Position numbers and translations under genes: made by a program. Shown in pieces: positions 17,896-28,829 of a stretch of 64,000 bases of DNA. Origin of the DNA: Lolium rigidum (Eukaryota > Streptophyta > Magnoliopsida > Poales > Poaceae); NCBI RefSeq assembly GCF_022539505.1, contig NC_061510.1, positions 228,211,853 through 228,275,852 on the forward strand. Direction: 5' to 3'. Every line of letters begins with the position of its first letter. Position 1 is the first letter of the stretch. The notes beneath the pieces were generated by a model, which ran no database searches, had not been told where the DNA came from, and saw only the letters and a list, made by a program, of their open reading frames with translations.

Positions 17896-20800
17896 TCAAT
17901 CCAAGTTTTTAGGATCAAGAATACCAAGTTCTCCTCTCAAGTTAACAAAGCGGGCTTCATCCAAAGGCTTAGTGAAAATATCCGCCAATTGGTAGGTTGT
18001 TCCCACATGAGTGAGATCAATATTCTTATTGGCAACATGATCACGTAGGAAGTGATGGCGAATTTCAATATGTTTGGTGCGACAATGTTGAACCGGGTTG
18101 TTGGCGATCTTTATTGCACTTTCATTGTCACAAAGAAGAGGCACCGTACCAAGAGACACACCATAGTCTTTCAAGGTTTGCTTCATCCATAACAATTGAG
18201 TGCAACAAGATGCCGCGGATATGTATTCGGCTTCGGCGGTGGATAGGGCGGTGGAGTTTTGTTTCTTGGATGACCAACTCACCAATGACCGGCCAATAAA
18301 TTGGCAAGCCCCGGAGGTAGACTTCCGATCAACCTTATCACCGGCCCAATCGGAATCCGAATAACCAATGAGTTCAAAGGTTGACCCCTTTGGATACCAT
18401 AGCCCGAGAGTAGGAGTGAGAACAAGGTATCTTAGTATCCGTTTGACCGCCACTAAATGGCTCTCCTTGGGAGCGGATTGAAAACGAGCACACATCCCTA
18501 CACTTAGCATGATATCCGGCCTAGAGGCACAAAGGTAGAGCAAGGGTCCTATCATGGAGCGGTATACCTTTATGTCCACATCCTTCTCACCGTCACATGA
18601 ACCAAGTTGCCCCTTTACGGGCATGGGTGTCTTCATTGGACTCGCATTGGTCATGTTGAATTTCTTTAGCATGTCCTTCACATATTTTTCTTGAGAGATG
18701 AAGGTGCCTTTTGCAAGTTGCCTCACTTGGAAGCCTAGAAAGAACTTCAACTCTCCCATCATGGACATCTCAAATTTCCTAGTCATCAATAGCTCAAAAG
18801 CTTTGTTATGATTGGGGTTAGTTCCACCAAAGATAATATCATCAACATATATTTGACATATAAAGAGGCCACCCCCTTTAACCCGCTTGGTGAAAAGGGT
18901 GGAATCGACCGTACCCATGCAAAACCCATCATGTAGTAAGAAATCCCTAAGGAACTCATACCAAGCACGTGGAGCTTGCTTGAGACCGTAGAGTGCCTTA
19001 TGGAGTAAATACACGTGGTTGGGTCGGCATGGGTCTTCGAAACCCGGGGTTGAGCCACATATGCGGTTTCTTTTAGGGGACCATTCAAAAATGCACTTTT
19101 CACATCCATTTGATATAATTTGAAATTGTGGAAAGATGCAAATGCAAGCAAAAGACGAATAGCTTCAAGACGGGCTACCGGCGCAAAGGTATCCTCAAAA
19201 TCCATACCTTCTATTTGGGCAAACCCTTGCGCCACTAACCTTGCTTTGTTTCGTATAACAATGCCATTCTCATCTTGCTTGTTCTTGAATACCCATTTGG
19301 TCCCAATGACATTGATGCGATGATCCTTGGGTCTCTCAACTAGAGACCATACTTCATTGCGAGTGAAACACTCCAATTCTTCTTGCATGGCAATTACCCA
19401 ATCCGGATCAACCAAGGCTTCATGTACCTTGAGTGGTTCAAAACTAGACACAAAAGCATGATGTTGACAATAAGTGATAAGTAATGCATGGTGTCTACGA
19501 GTTACCACTCCTCTTGAGATGCTACCAAGGACTTGATCCACTTTCATGTCGCTTGCCCTTGTAGCGGCCTTGATCTTCCGAACGGTTCCTTCATGATCGA
19601 TGAATTCATCTCTTGCTAGTACTTGATCATGAGGGACCATTTGAGCTTGATCATGAGTTGAGGATGTTTCTTGATCGTCATCATGATCTTGCTCCATGGA
19701 ATGAGGATCTTCTTCTTGTTCTTCGGATTGAGACTCATCTTGAGTAGAGGATGGTTCTTGAGTTGCACTTGATGGTTCGGCTTGAGTTGAGCTAGGCTCC
19801 ACTTGTGGCGTGCTTGAAACATCTACTCCATCATCTTGATCATCATTATGAACCTCCATGGGCCGGATGTGTCCAATGCCCATATGCTTGATGGCACTAG
19901 ATGGATCATCATCATTACCCGCAACACATGGAACAACTTGCTCCACTTGGGAGCCATTATCCTCCAAGAACACCACGTCACAAGATACTTCAATAGTCCC
20001 GGAGGACCGGTTGTAGTATCTATAGGCGTGAGAGTTCTCCGCATATCCAACAAATATACCCTCTATGGTTCTAGTTTCAAATTTACCGAGCTTTCCTTTG
20101 TTGTTCTTAACAAGGCATTTGCATCCAAAGACACGAATATACATGACATTAGGCTTGTTACCGGTAAGGAGCTCGTATGGGGTTTTGTTGTGGAGGGGAC
20201 GGAGGAAGAGCCGGTTGGAGTAGTGGACGGCAGTAGAGATGGCTTCTCCCCAAAAGTTGTGGGGTGAGTTGAATTCACTCAACATGGTTCTTGCCATCTC
20301 AATGATAGTCCGGTTCTTCCTTTCAACAACACCGTTTTGTTGAGGGGTGTATGGCGCCGAAAACTCATGCTTGATGCCCTCATCATCAACAAAATCTTGC
20401 ATAGTGTAGTTCTTGAACTCGGTGCCATTGTCGGTCCTAATTGCCTTGATCTCGGATTCATACATACGTTGAGCTTTCTTGGCGAAGGTGATGAACTCTC
20501 TATGGGTCTCGTCCTTAGTCTTGAGGAGAAAGACCCAAGAGTATCTTGAGTAATCATCAACAATGACAAGTCCATACTTGCTCCCACCAAGAGTATCATA
20601 ATGTGATGGCCCAAAGAGATCCAAATGAAGGAGCTCCAAAGGCCTAGATGTGGAAACAATACTCTTGATGGGATGCTTCTTCTTGAGTTGCTTTCCGGCT
20701 ATACATGCACTACAAACACGATCTTTCTCAAAAGAAACGCCGGTTAGTCCCACAATATGCTCACCCTTTAGGAGTTGTTTAAGATTCCTCATGTTAACAT

Positions 20801-21218
20801 GACCAAGGCGGCGATGCCACAACCAACCTTCGTCATGCTTGGCCGCCATTAGACATGTGGAGAAGGAGGGGCTCTCTTTCGAGAGGTCAACCACGTAAAG
20901 GTTGTTCTCCACATATCCAACAAGGACCAATTTGAGATTGTCGCTCCTAAAGACTTGCACATAATATTTAGTGAAATATGAATTGTAACCGGCATCGGCA
21001 AGATGATATATAGAAAGTAAGTTATAGCCAAGGTGTTCAACAAGCATAACCGTCTCAAGACACAAGTCCTTAGAGATTGCTATCTTGCCATACCCAAGTA
21101 CCTTTCCCTTTGAGTTGTCACCAAAGGTAATGCTTGACTTCTTGTTGATATCTTCAATGAATTGATCAAGCACACCTTTTCCTCCGGTCATATGATTGGT
21201 GCATCCACTATCAAACAC
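17896..21218 (-). pseudogene. Sirevirus pol: protease, integrase, RT, RNase H (frameshifted)
   Basis: Read on the minus strand: aspartic protease motif [12 protein letters not shown] at the start; GAG pre-integrase zinc region ([21 protein letters not shown]); integrase core with the DDE pattern ([34 protein letters not shown]); RVT_2 reverse transcriptase ([19 protein letters not shown], then YVDDIIFGG); and RNase H (LSTAEAEYIS, LCDNESAIKIANNPV). The frame changes by one base near 19043-19049, within a CCCGGGG run, between [10 protein letters not shown] and [17 protein letters not shown], so the RT is split into frames 21218-18786 and 19014-17896. All catalytic motifs survive on their own frames. 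A TAG stands just before the first pol residues (GYSSGGPKW). Confidence 0.9.
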
Positions 21219-21253
21219 CCATTTTGGACCACCTGAGGAATACCCCTACAAAA

Positions 21254-23867
21254 TCAAGTAGAGGATTTAGGAACCCATCGATTAATGGGTTCCTTTGCAA
21301 TGGCAACAATATCTTTTGGTACCCAAATTGAGTACCCTCTATAAGCATAGCCATTAGGAGGGCCAACATAGTTAGCATAGACATCACCATAATAATCAAC
21401 AAATAATGCATAGTGATCGTTTGGTCCCGTGCGGTCACCACTAGTGGCTTTGCCCTTTGAGGCTTTGCCATTGTTAGTGACCTTCTTGTTCTTATCTTGA
21501 GCGGGTTTCTCCTTCTTGTAGTTGTTCTTCTTGTGAGACTTGGGAACATATCCAAGTCCATACTTTTGATTGTTTGACCTTTGCTTACTCAAGAGGTCAT
21601 CCAATCCCATCTTGTTCTTGGCGGTGGTGAACTTTGCAAGTTCCTTTGTTAACCTAACATTTTCCTCAAGAATAGATGCATGCTCACAAGAGGATTCATT
21701 AGGATGATAGTCGAGACCATATTTAGTCACCAAGGATTCAAGATATGCATTGGTCTCAACATGCAAAGAGAGTTCCTCTTGTAAACGAACATGTTCCTCA
21801 ACAAGCTTAGCATGCTCACTAGTAAAAGATGTAGGGGGACTAGCATGCTTTTCAACAACAATGGGATCCTTCATTGATTCAAGTGCTTTCATGTAGGTTT
21901 CTTGAGTAGGTCATGGTTCTCTCCAAGTTTCTTGAGCTCATCCTTTACAAGCTTGTTAGCTCTTTCAAGGTGGTCAAGATCCCTAGTGAGAGAAGCATGA
22001 GCAACTTCAAGTTCCTCTTTTGAGGTATGGAGCACTTGAGTCAAAGATTGAGCCCTATCAATAGTTTCTAGGTCCTTAACTTTATCAAGTTCATAGGTTT
22101 CAATTTGTTGCTTAAGGCCTTGAGATATGCACCTTTCGGTTTTCAGCTCTTGTCTTAGGAGATTGAATCTCCGTTCCTTTTCATCCAATTGATATTCTAA
22201 TTCCTCAATGGACTCATCCTTTTCTTTGAGAGAGTCCATCAAGAAATCAAACTTGACAAGAGCATCACCACGAAGGGTGCATCTAACATTGTAAAGTTCC
22301 TTAAGCACAATTAGTTCATCTTGATTTTCATTTTCATCATCAAGAACACTAGATAGGGAAGGTGGAGATTCCATTACCTTGGTTTCCCTTGCCATAAGAC
22401 AAGAGCCAACGAGTGTAGAGGGGGAAGAGTCATCGAGTCATCATCTTGAGTGATTCTTGCCATGAAGGAGGAACCAACATCATTCTCCGTGGAGTAGTCC
22501 TTGGAGTAGTCATATGTGAAGAGTGACCCGGGCTTGGAGAAAGCCAAACCGGCCACCCCGGCCTCCTTCTCCTCATCTTCATCTTCATCATCGGACAAGT
22601 ACTCGGCTCCAACAAAAGCTCTTCCCTTGTTCTTCTTGAATCGATCGTTGATTGGGTTTGGCTTCAATCTTGGCTTGACCCCTTTGATGAATCTTGGCTT
22701 GTCTACCCTTTTCTCATAAGGGCACTCATTTGCAAAGTGGCTATCTTCATCACAATTGTAGCAAGTTCTCTTCTTCTTCTTGTCATTGAGGAGCATTGGA
22801 AACTTTGCCTTGTATTTCTTGGCAAAGAAAGCAAAGTCGGTAGCCATGTCACTAGTTGAAGTCATCTCTTCTTCTTCTTCAATTTCATAGTCTTCTTTGC
22901 TTTCATGGTCGGCTCTAGCTTTGAGAGCAAGGTTGTGTGACGCTTCATGGTTGTGTGAGGCTTCATCAACACGGTTCATTGCCTTGAGCCTCTTTCCGGC
23001 TTTGGCCATGCTTTCATTGGCGGCCACATAGGAGACTAGATCATCGGAGTTGAGATCGGCACTCTTGGTCATGATTTGCAAGTTGAGTCCAAGGTTGGTG
23101 TCTTCTTGTTTGACGGCAATCATAGCAATGACCTTGGATTTTATGAAGGCTTCGTTCATCTCGAATCCGTCATTGTACTTCTCAAGACCAAGTCCCTTGA
23201 CCCTTACTTTCGAGCACCAAGCCTAGCATAGGCATCGAATACGGTTTCTCCATCTCGAATCATGAACTGGTAGGCTTCTTGCTTTGCGGTCTCATAGAGA
23301 GCTGATTGGATCAAATCGGTTCCCTCTTGGAGTACTACGATCCGATCCCACAACTCTTTAGCGGAGACAATGTCATCGACTTGATCAAGAAGCTTGCGGT
23401 TGATGCCACTTCTAATCTTGTCACGTGCGGATGCATTGAGTTGACGGTTGTAGAACTCGGTGGAGGTCAACCGAGTAGGATCTTGTGGCTCCCGATGTCC
23501 ATGAACAATGAGCTCCCATAGCTCCACACTCGCAGCTGCGAATATGAGATTCCATAGCAGATTTCCAATGTGGAAAGTGAGTTCCATCGTAATGGGGAAC
23601 GGTCCCACTATGGTTTATATGAGGCATGGGTGAAGTGTTTCTGGGATAGTCATGGTTAACATCATGGTAGGATTCCTTAGAGACCGAAGCCCCACTAGGA
23701 GCTCCACCCGCAGCTAGGTTCTTAAGCATGGCAGTCATTTCTGTCATTTGGTTTTGTAGCTCATCCTCCTTTTTCTTCTTCTCGGCATCATATGCCAAGA
23801 GTCTAGATTTCATCTCTTTAACCGAAAGGTTAGAGTCGTCATCTAGACCCTCGAAGAGTTTATCCAT
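21254..23867 (-). pseudogene. Sirevirus gag with zinc knuckle and coiled coil, frameshifted
   Basis: gag is spread over five frames: 23867-23421 (start MDKLFEGLDDD), 23608-23204 (Retrotran_gag/UBN2-like, ELWDRIVVLQEGTD), 23159-22374 (zinc knuckle CYNCDEDSHFANEC), 22395-21889 (heptad-rich Leu/Glu/Lys coiled coil) and 21892-21254 (Lys/Asn-rich tail). Adjacent frames abut, so single-base indels near 23470-23600, 22430 and 21892 explain most of the breaks. The long C-terminal extension after the zinc knuckle is typical of sireviruses. gag packages the element RNA and assembles the particle. Confidence 0.8.
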
Positions 23868-23906
23868 CTCACTCTTAAGGCGGTGAAGCCCTTAATAAGA
23901 GTCCAG

Positions 23907-23918
23907 GCTCTGATACCA
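23907..23918 (-). promoter_or_regulatory. Sirevirus primer binding site (tRNA-Met type)
   Basis: Minus-strand tggtatcagagc, two bases from the 5' LTR end, complementary to the 3' end of initiator tRNA-Met. Confidence 0.9.
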
Positions 23919-23920
23919 AT

Positions 23921-25165
23921 TGAAAGTATAGAGATGGTAAACCTAGAGGGGGGTGAATAGGTTTCTACAGATTTTAATTCTTTCTTTGCAATATTAGGCT
24001 TTGCGGAATATAAAGGTGAGCCTAATGCAAACTAGGTGAAGCAACCTATATGAGGATACAACTAACTCAAGCACGAAGGCTCTCACATGCAGTTAAATCA
24101 CAAGTAAGGAGTTCGGTTAGAGATAACCGATAGCACGCGGAGACGAGGATGTATTCCCGTGTTCCCTTGCTTTGCAACAAGGTACGTCACGTTTGGAGGA
24201 GTGGAGGTCCCACGAAGGATTCCCCGCGCCACGAAGGCTCACCCTATTCTCCGGAGCCTATCCCACGAAGGAATAGCTCACTCACTTGTGGTAGACTTTG
24301 AGGTAGCCTCCAAACCTTCACAATCTTGCCCGGAGCAAATCCACAGCTCCGGATGCTTCCGGACTCCTCTTGCCCACCTAGGGTTTCCAAGGAACCCTAG
24401 GAAGCAAGCTTCTCAATGAATACAAGGGGGAATGAGATTTGGCTTGGTAGAACGGTAGATCGGGTCCTCCTCTAATGATTCCCTGAGGGATTTGAGTTTG
24501 GGTGGAGGAGGAGGGAGATCTGAGGCTTTTGGTGTTTCTAGCAATGGAGTAAGAGAGAGAGAGAGCTCAAGAACAGCTTATAGTATGTTGCCTAACCCTT
24601 CCAAGGTAGAAGAAGGGGTATTTATAGTGTTCTTCAAAATCTGGCCGTTGCCACTTGCCACCTCAACGATTCTTCCCGACAAACCCGGTCGGACCGGACC
24701 ACGACCGGACAGCCCGGCCGTGAGGCCGGTCGGACCGGACTGGTGACCGGAGCACCTTTGCGTCGTCCTGGCGCTTCTCCGGTTGGTGCCCGGTTGCTGC
24801 CCGGTTTCCGACCGGTCGACCGGACGGAGCGCCGGACCCGCCGGTCAGGAGCCCGGTTGACCGGGCCACAGACCGGGCCTGCTGGTTCCTCCTTTGAGCC
24901 CGGTTTCCGATCGGTCGACCGGCCAGCACGCCGGACTGGCCGGTTGCTGGCCCGGTTGGACCGGGCTGGTGACCGGATTTCTCCTGTACCCCTTTTTGAT
25001 TGTTGTTGAAATGGGGGGTCTCCTTTAGCCTTCTTGTTCCTTTGATACACCATTTACGCCTCATTGGCTAATACCTGAGATTATCCTTATAAACATATTA
25101 GGCCAAATACTTTAGCACGGTGTCATCGTTACCAAAATAATGGATAAGGGTGAAATACCCTTACA
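23921..25165 (-). repeat. Sirevirus 5' LTR
   Basis: 1245 bp, collinear with 13195-14442. It contains the palindrome array at about 24685-24976 and a TATA box (complement of gtatttatag, 24618-24627). Confidence 0.92.
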
Positions 25166-25457
25166 TATTTTCAGGGTGAAAACCTAAGACCTTTGGTCGG
25201 GCGACGACGGCGCTGGCGCTGGTGCACTGATCCCTTCTTGAAGGCGTCGCTTTTGGAGAGTCTGAATTTCAGGTGTTGTCATGGTGGGTTGTATTGTTGT
25301 TGCTAGGTCAGGAATGCTGTAGCGGAACTTTTATTTCTTAGTTTTCTTTACTCTTTTTTGGCTGTGTGCATCCATACTGCCACTAGGGTGGGGCATAGTT
25401 GCAGAAACTGGATGTAATTAGTATCTTTTGATGTCAATATATTTCCTTTATCTAAAA
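25166..25457 (+). mobile_element. LINE-like retroelement, 3' part after Sirevirus
   Basis: Continues the unit at 12300-13194: the 3' UTR-like text ends tttcctttatctaaaaaa, a short A-rich tail. A direct repeat tgtgggttcgat follows at about 25460 and 25511. Confidence 0.55.
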
Positions 25458-25699
25458 AATGTGGGTTCGATATGTTTTCATGTGCGTGTAATAGAAAAGA
25501 AGATTTCTATGTGGGTTCGATTTGTTGTCATCAAGTTTCGTTTGAGAGGTGCAAAGATAAGCATCTCGAAGGAATCATTCGATTCAACGACTTACAACAA
25601 AGAGGTGCTATTGTATCACACATAATCTTGCCACATGTGGCTAACATGGTAAACAAATTATTTTAATCCGAAAGTAAATGATGCATTATCTGGGTAACA

Positions 25700-26147
25700 T
25701 GTTTAGGACACTGTTAGAATACGTATACAAGATCATAGGTTTAAGCTTCTTATTAGGGTGAGAGCGATTGTAGTTATTTAGTCGCTATGGCTATGTAAAA
25801 ATGATAAGGTCTTTAACAATAAAAATGCTTCTCTTATGTAGGTAATTTTCTGTTGCACAACTACGCTTCGTTCGTGGTTACCTCTACAGCGTGTGGAGCA
25901 TCGCGATCTCTTTACGGAGATGTCTACACGGTTGAAGGATACGACGAGGGATATTTTTTCCCAACATGGATGGTGGTGTGACTTGCGGATCGAATTCCAT
26001 GCGCCCTAGTTGTCTTTAATGTTTTATGTAATAATCGAGAACTACTTTTTCATAGTTGTAACTTTTGAATTGGTACGGATGTGTGCATCTAAGTTATACA
26101 GGGGTCGGGTGTTTAAGTAATAAAGCGTCCATTATCGAAGAAAAAAA
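25700..26147 (+). mobile_element. LINE 3' end, degenerate
   Basis: Related to the LINE at 10252-10780: shared blocks include gtcgctatg...gaaaatgat-type text, cggttg(a/g)agga(t/c)ac(g/a)(a/c)cgagggatattttt, and the tail gtgtgcatctaagttataca, then taataaagcgtccattatc. It ends in a short A-rich tail (gaagaaaaaaacc). The RT frame is broken. No target-site duplication was found. Confidence 0.7.
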
Positions 26148-27343
26148 CCGTATAGGACACTAAGTTAGACTAAGACTCTAGAGATAACATCTTATATTGA
26201 TCCATAATCAAACATATGTACATGGGGCTTCAGTGCTTCAGGGATGATGCATGGGGCACCATTGACTCCAACAACTACGCTGCGCCTAACTTTATCCACA
26301 TGCCCGACAACCGTGATATGCACCACGCGCTAGGTCTTCATCGAGTCGGTGCAACGCGGGATGGAGGGCCCGCGGGTCTTCATCAACTCAGGGTTATGTC
26401 GCTTAAATCAAGCCGTATCGATGTGCATCGAGCCGAACTGCCGAGCCACAACATCAAGTCATACGATTATGCTACGAGTTAAGATCTTCGTCGAGCACAT
26501 CTACTCCGAGAAGCGACATCGACATGCACCATCCACACGCCAGGCCGGTGTGGAAACAGATGCAAGTTCTTCATCGACTTCTTTGATAGCACGGCATCGA
26601 GACTATCGTTGCCGCGAGGGACGCCTTTAAGCGACAATCCATCGTCGACATGCATGCTGCTCCAACATCGTCGACACATCATCGCCAAGGTCTGCATCAA
26701 CGTGGTCTTCATCGACATCTTCGTCAACACATCGCCGCCGCCACATATCATCGTCCACATGATGGACATACAAGATACAACTACGACGCCCTCTGTCAGT
26801 ACAACTGCAAGGCACGACACCGGCATTGACCGTGTCCCATGACACGGCGCTGGAATTGACCGCGTCTGGCGGCTAAGTCTGCATCGACAACCCAGCGTCA
26901 CAAGTGTGATGCCCCTACAACCGGACATACGGTTCTGACAAAACCATTATCTGCATGACGGGCTTCCTCCAGTTCTGGCAAAACTAGTGGTCTCACTTAT
27001 GCTCGCATCCTCTGACATCTGCAAGACGCCCCCGACGGTACCTTTACAAGGTGCAAAACGTCGGTCATGACAGCAACCCCGTAAAAAAACAGGAAGAAGA
27101 AAACCGTGCAATTTTTTGCGCCTCGGCACTAGCGGACACACAGCATACGACAACTACGACATCGCCCACACCCACCTCGACCACAACTACATCACTATCA
27201 GCTACCTCGACATCTACATCAAGGCTACGTCTACAGCGACACATTGGCGTCCACGACACTCCCATTGTGACTGCGGGAGGGAAGAGAAGGCACCAGAAGC
27301 GGACGTCGAAGATGACAAGGATGAGAAGGAAGAAGAAAATCCT
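26148..27343. other. Unassigned repetitive-looking DNA
   Basis: Rich in atcgtcgac/catcgac trinucleotide-like text (especially 26480-26800) and acatc/accac repeats (27130-27240). Several short ORFs on both strands result from the biased composition and show no recognisable domain. Probably transposon-derived; nothing further can be supported. Confidence 0.35.
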
Positions 27344-28062
27344 GTTTGGATGTACAAACTATGGAATTTGACATTTTGTTGAATTTGGACAATTTTGAAT
27401 TTGTGTTTGCTGTTGACTTTTTTCTCCACGACACCTAGATCTGCCGGCGTGGGGAGCTAATGGTGTGGGGAGCTGCCGGCGTGGGGAGTTGGTGGCGAGG
27501 GGATCTGCCGGCGTGGGGAGCTGCCGGGGTGGGGAGTTGGTGGTGAGGAGATCTGCCGGCGTGGGGAGCTTCCGGCGAGGGGAGTTGCTGCCGAGGGGAA
27601 CTGCCGGTGAGGGGAGGAATGGAGCCGGCGGTGGGAGCGTGCGGGTCGGAGCATCGAGGATGCGGGCAGAATCGGCTGTCGGCGAGGGGAGCAGCTGGGC
27701 GAACGGCCGGAGCAGGGCACGGACGGAGCAGGGCACGACTGGAGATTCATGCGGCGACGATTCGGAGGCGGGCGCAGGGGCATGCGGCGGCGGGGGAACA
27801 CGCCGGCGAAGGCACACGGCCGAGGGAGGTTAGGAGAGAGACGGGAGGGGCGGGGAGGAAGACGAGAGTGGGGTGCGGGCTGTTTCCGTGCCTTTCCGAG
27901 GGTTGGACCTCGGAAAGTTTTCCAACCTGTTTACACGCTAGGTGGGGGGGCTCAGAATTTGGTTGCCTTTCCAGAGTTCAATTCAGAGCGCAGTCCAAAC
28001 GCTAGAATTTGCGGAATCTGCCCCAATTCCAATTCCATGCCCACTTTCTATGCATCCAAACA
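27344..28062. mobile_element. TIR-bounded GC-rich element (MULE- or hAT-like, non-autonomous)
   Basis: The left end gtttggatgtacaaactatg and the complement of the right end (tgtttggatgcatagaaagt, reading inward from 28062) match with gaps, and both are followed by ggaatt-type text. The resulting imperfect terminal inverted repeat is tens of bases long. The interior is very GC-rich (27430-27900) with a minisatellite. Longer terminal repeats around captured GC-rich DNA fit a Pack-MULE, but no 9-bp target duplication could be fixed. Confidence 0.4.
27440..27620. repeat. GC-rich minisatellite
   Basis: Repeats of the block ctgccggcgtggggagctg alternating with ttggtggcgaggggatctg, in variable copies. 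On the minus strand this yields a proline-rich ORF (RQLPTPADP type), an artefact of the repeat. Confidence 0.6.
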
Positions 28063-28411
28063 CATGACTTCGCGGAGTGGTGGTCGCTGGTGGTGCGGAC
28101 TACCCCTCGCCAGCTACGCAAAGATACCTCATCGATAATCATGCTCACGGCATGGTGGATCTGGAAACATCGGAACGCTGTGATCTTTGACAACGGACAG
28201 CCTTCGGTGCCTTCCTTGTTCAACGACGCGGCAGTGGGCGGACGCGGGAGCCTGGGATGTCCGCCAACTCCTCCCCTAGAATAGGGTCTCTCTTTTCTTG
28301 GGCCGATTTGTAGCGCGGGGTGTCTGTCCCTCTTTTGGGGCATGTAAATATTTAACCTTCTCTATCTATCAATGCATTGAAACGCAAGTTTTTTGCGCGT
28401 TCGCGAAAAAA
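28063..28411 (+). mobile_element. LINE 3' end, third copy, different family
   Basis: Contains a short relic of the LINE RT C-terminus (EWWSLVVRTTPRQLRKD, then AWWIWKHRNAVIFDN, 28065-28210), a 3' UTR, and the ending gcgcgttcgcgaaaaaaag. The KHRN-type motif is usual for grass LINE ORF2 tails. It lies just upstream of the fifth GRAS gene's conserved 5' flank. Confidence 0.75.
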
Positions 28412-28829
28412 AGATCTATTCTTTTGTTTAAGGAGGTCGAGACCTTGCTGAATAGCATGGCATGATCCCACAACAGAATTGATGTGCGCATCATTTTAAC
28501 ACTTAGATTGATTGGCACATCATTTTAACACAGATTGATTTGCACAAGAAAAAATTCTGCTTTGATCAGACATGGACAAAAGGATGGCTGAAACACCAAG
28601 ACACAACAAGCATATATATTTTCTTAAAAAGACCTTGTTTGTCTGTCCATACGTGCAAGCGCTCCTCTATGGTTAGACCCGATCTTACTACAATGGAAAT
28701 CATCGATGGTTACAGCTGCATCGGTGAGCTTGTTGGGACTCATCCATGGAATGGAATGGAATGGAATGAGGACAAGGTGGTGTTTCCACTGCATTACTGC
28801 ACCATCATCAAACAACCATGCACCCTACA
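28412..28829 (+). promoter_or_regulatory. Truncated 5' flank of fifth GRAS gene
   Basis: About 28565-28700 is paralogous to 4776-4900 and 7845-7960 (gacaaaaggatggctgaaac; ttcttaaaaagaccttgttt). The sequence further upstream, including the splice-acceptor-like tract, has been displaced by the LINE. A direct repeat (acacttagattgat/acacagattgattt) lies near 28500-28540 and a tggaa repeat near 28748. Confidence 0.5.

Larger units (their letters stand above)
13195..25165 (-). mobile_element. Sirevirus-type Ty1/copia LTR retrotransposon (about 12 kb)
   Basis: An element on the minus strand with two nearly identical LTRs (13195-14442 and 23921-25165), a tRNA-Met-type PBS, a polypurine tract, and the order gag, protease, integrase, RT, RNase H, then an extra env-like gene before the 3' LTR. 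The 11,971-bp length, 1.25-kb LTRs, extended coiled-coil gag, several PPT-like copies and an env-like gene downstream of pol are the hallmarks of the Sirevirus group. Flanking 5-mers are tatct (13190-13194) and tattt (25166-25170), a one-mismatch target-site duplication. gag, pol and env-like frames each contain frameshifts or stops, so this copy looks non-autonomous unless some are sequence errors. Confidence 0.92.

Noticed and set aside
27457..27817. Proline-rich protein gene on the minus strand
   Set aside because: The ORF follows the minisatellite period and has no start context or homologue that I recognise.
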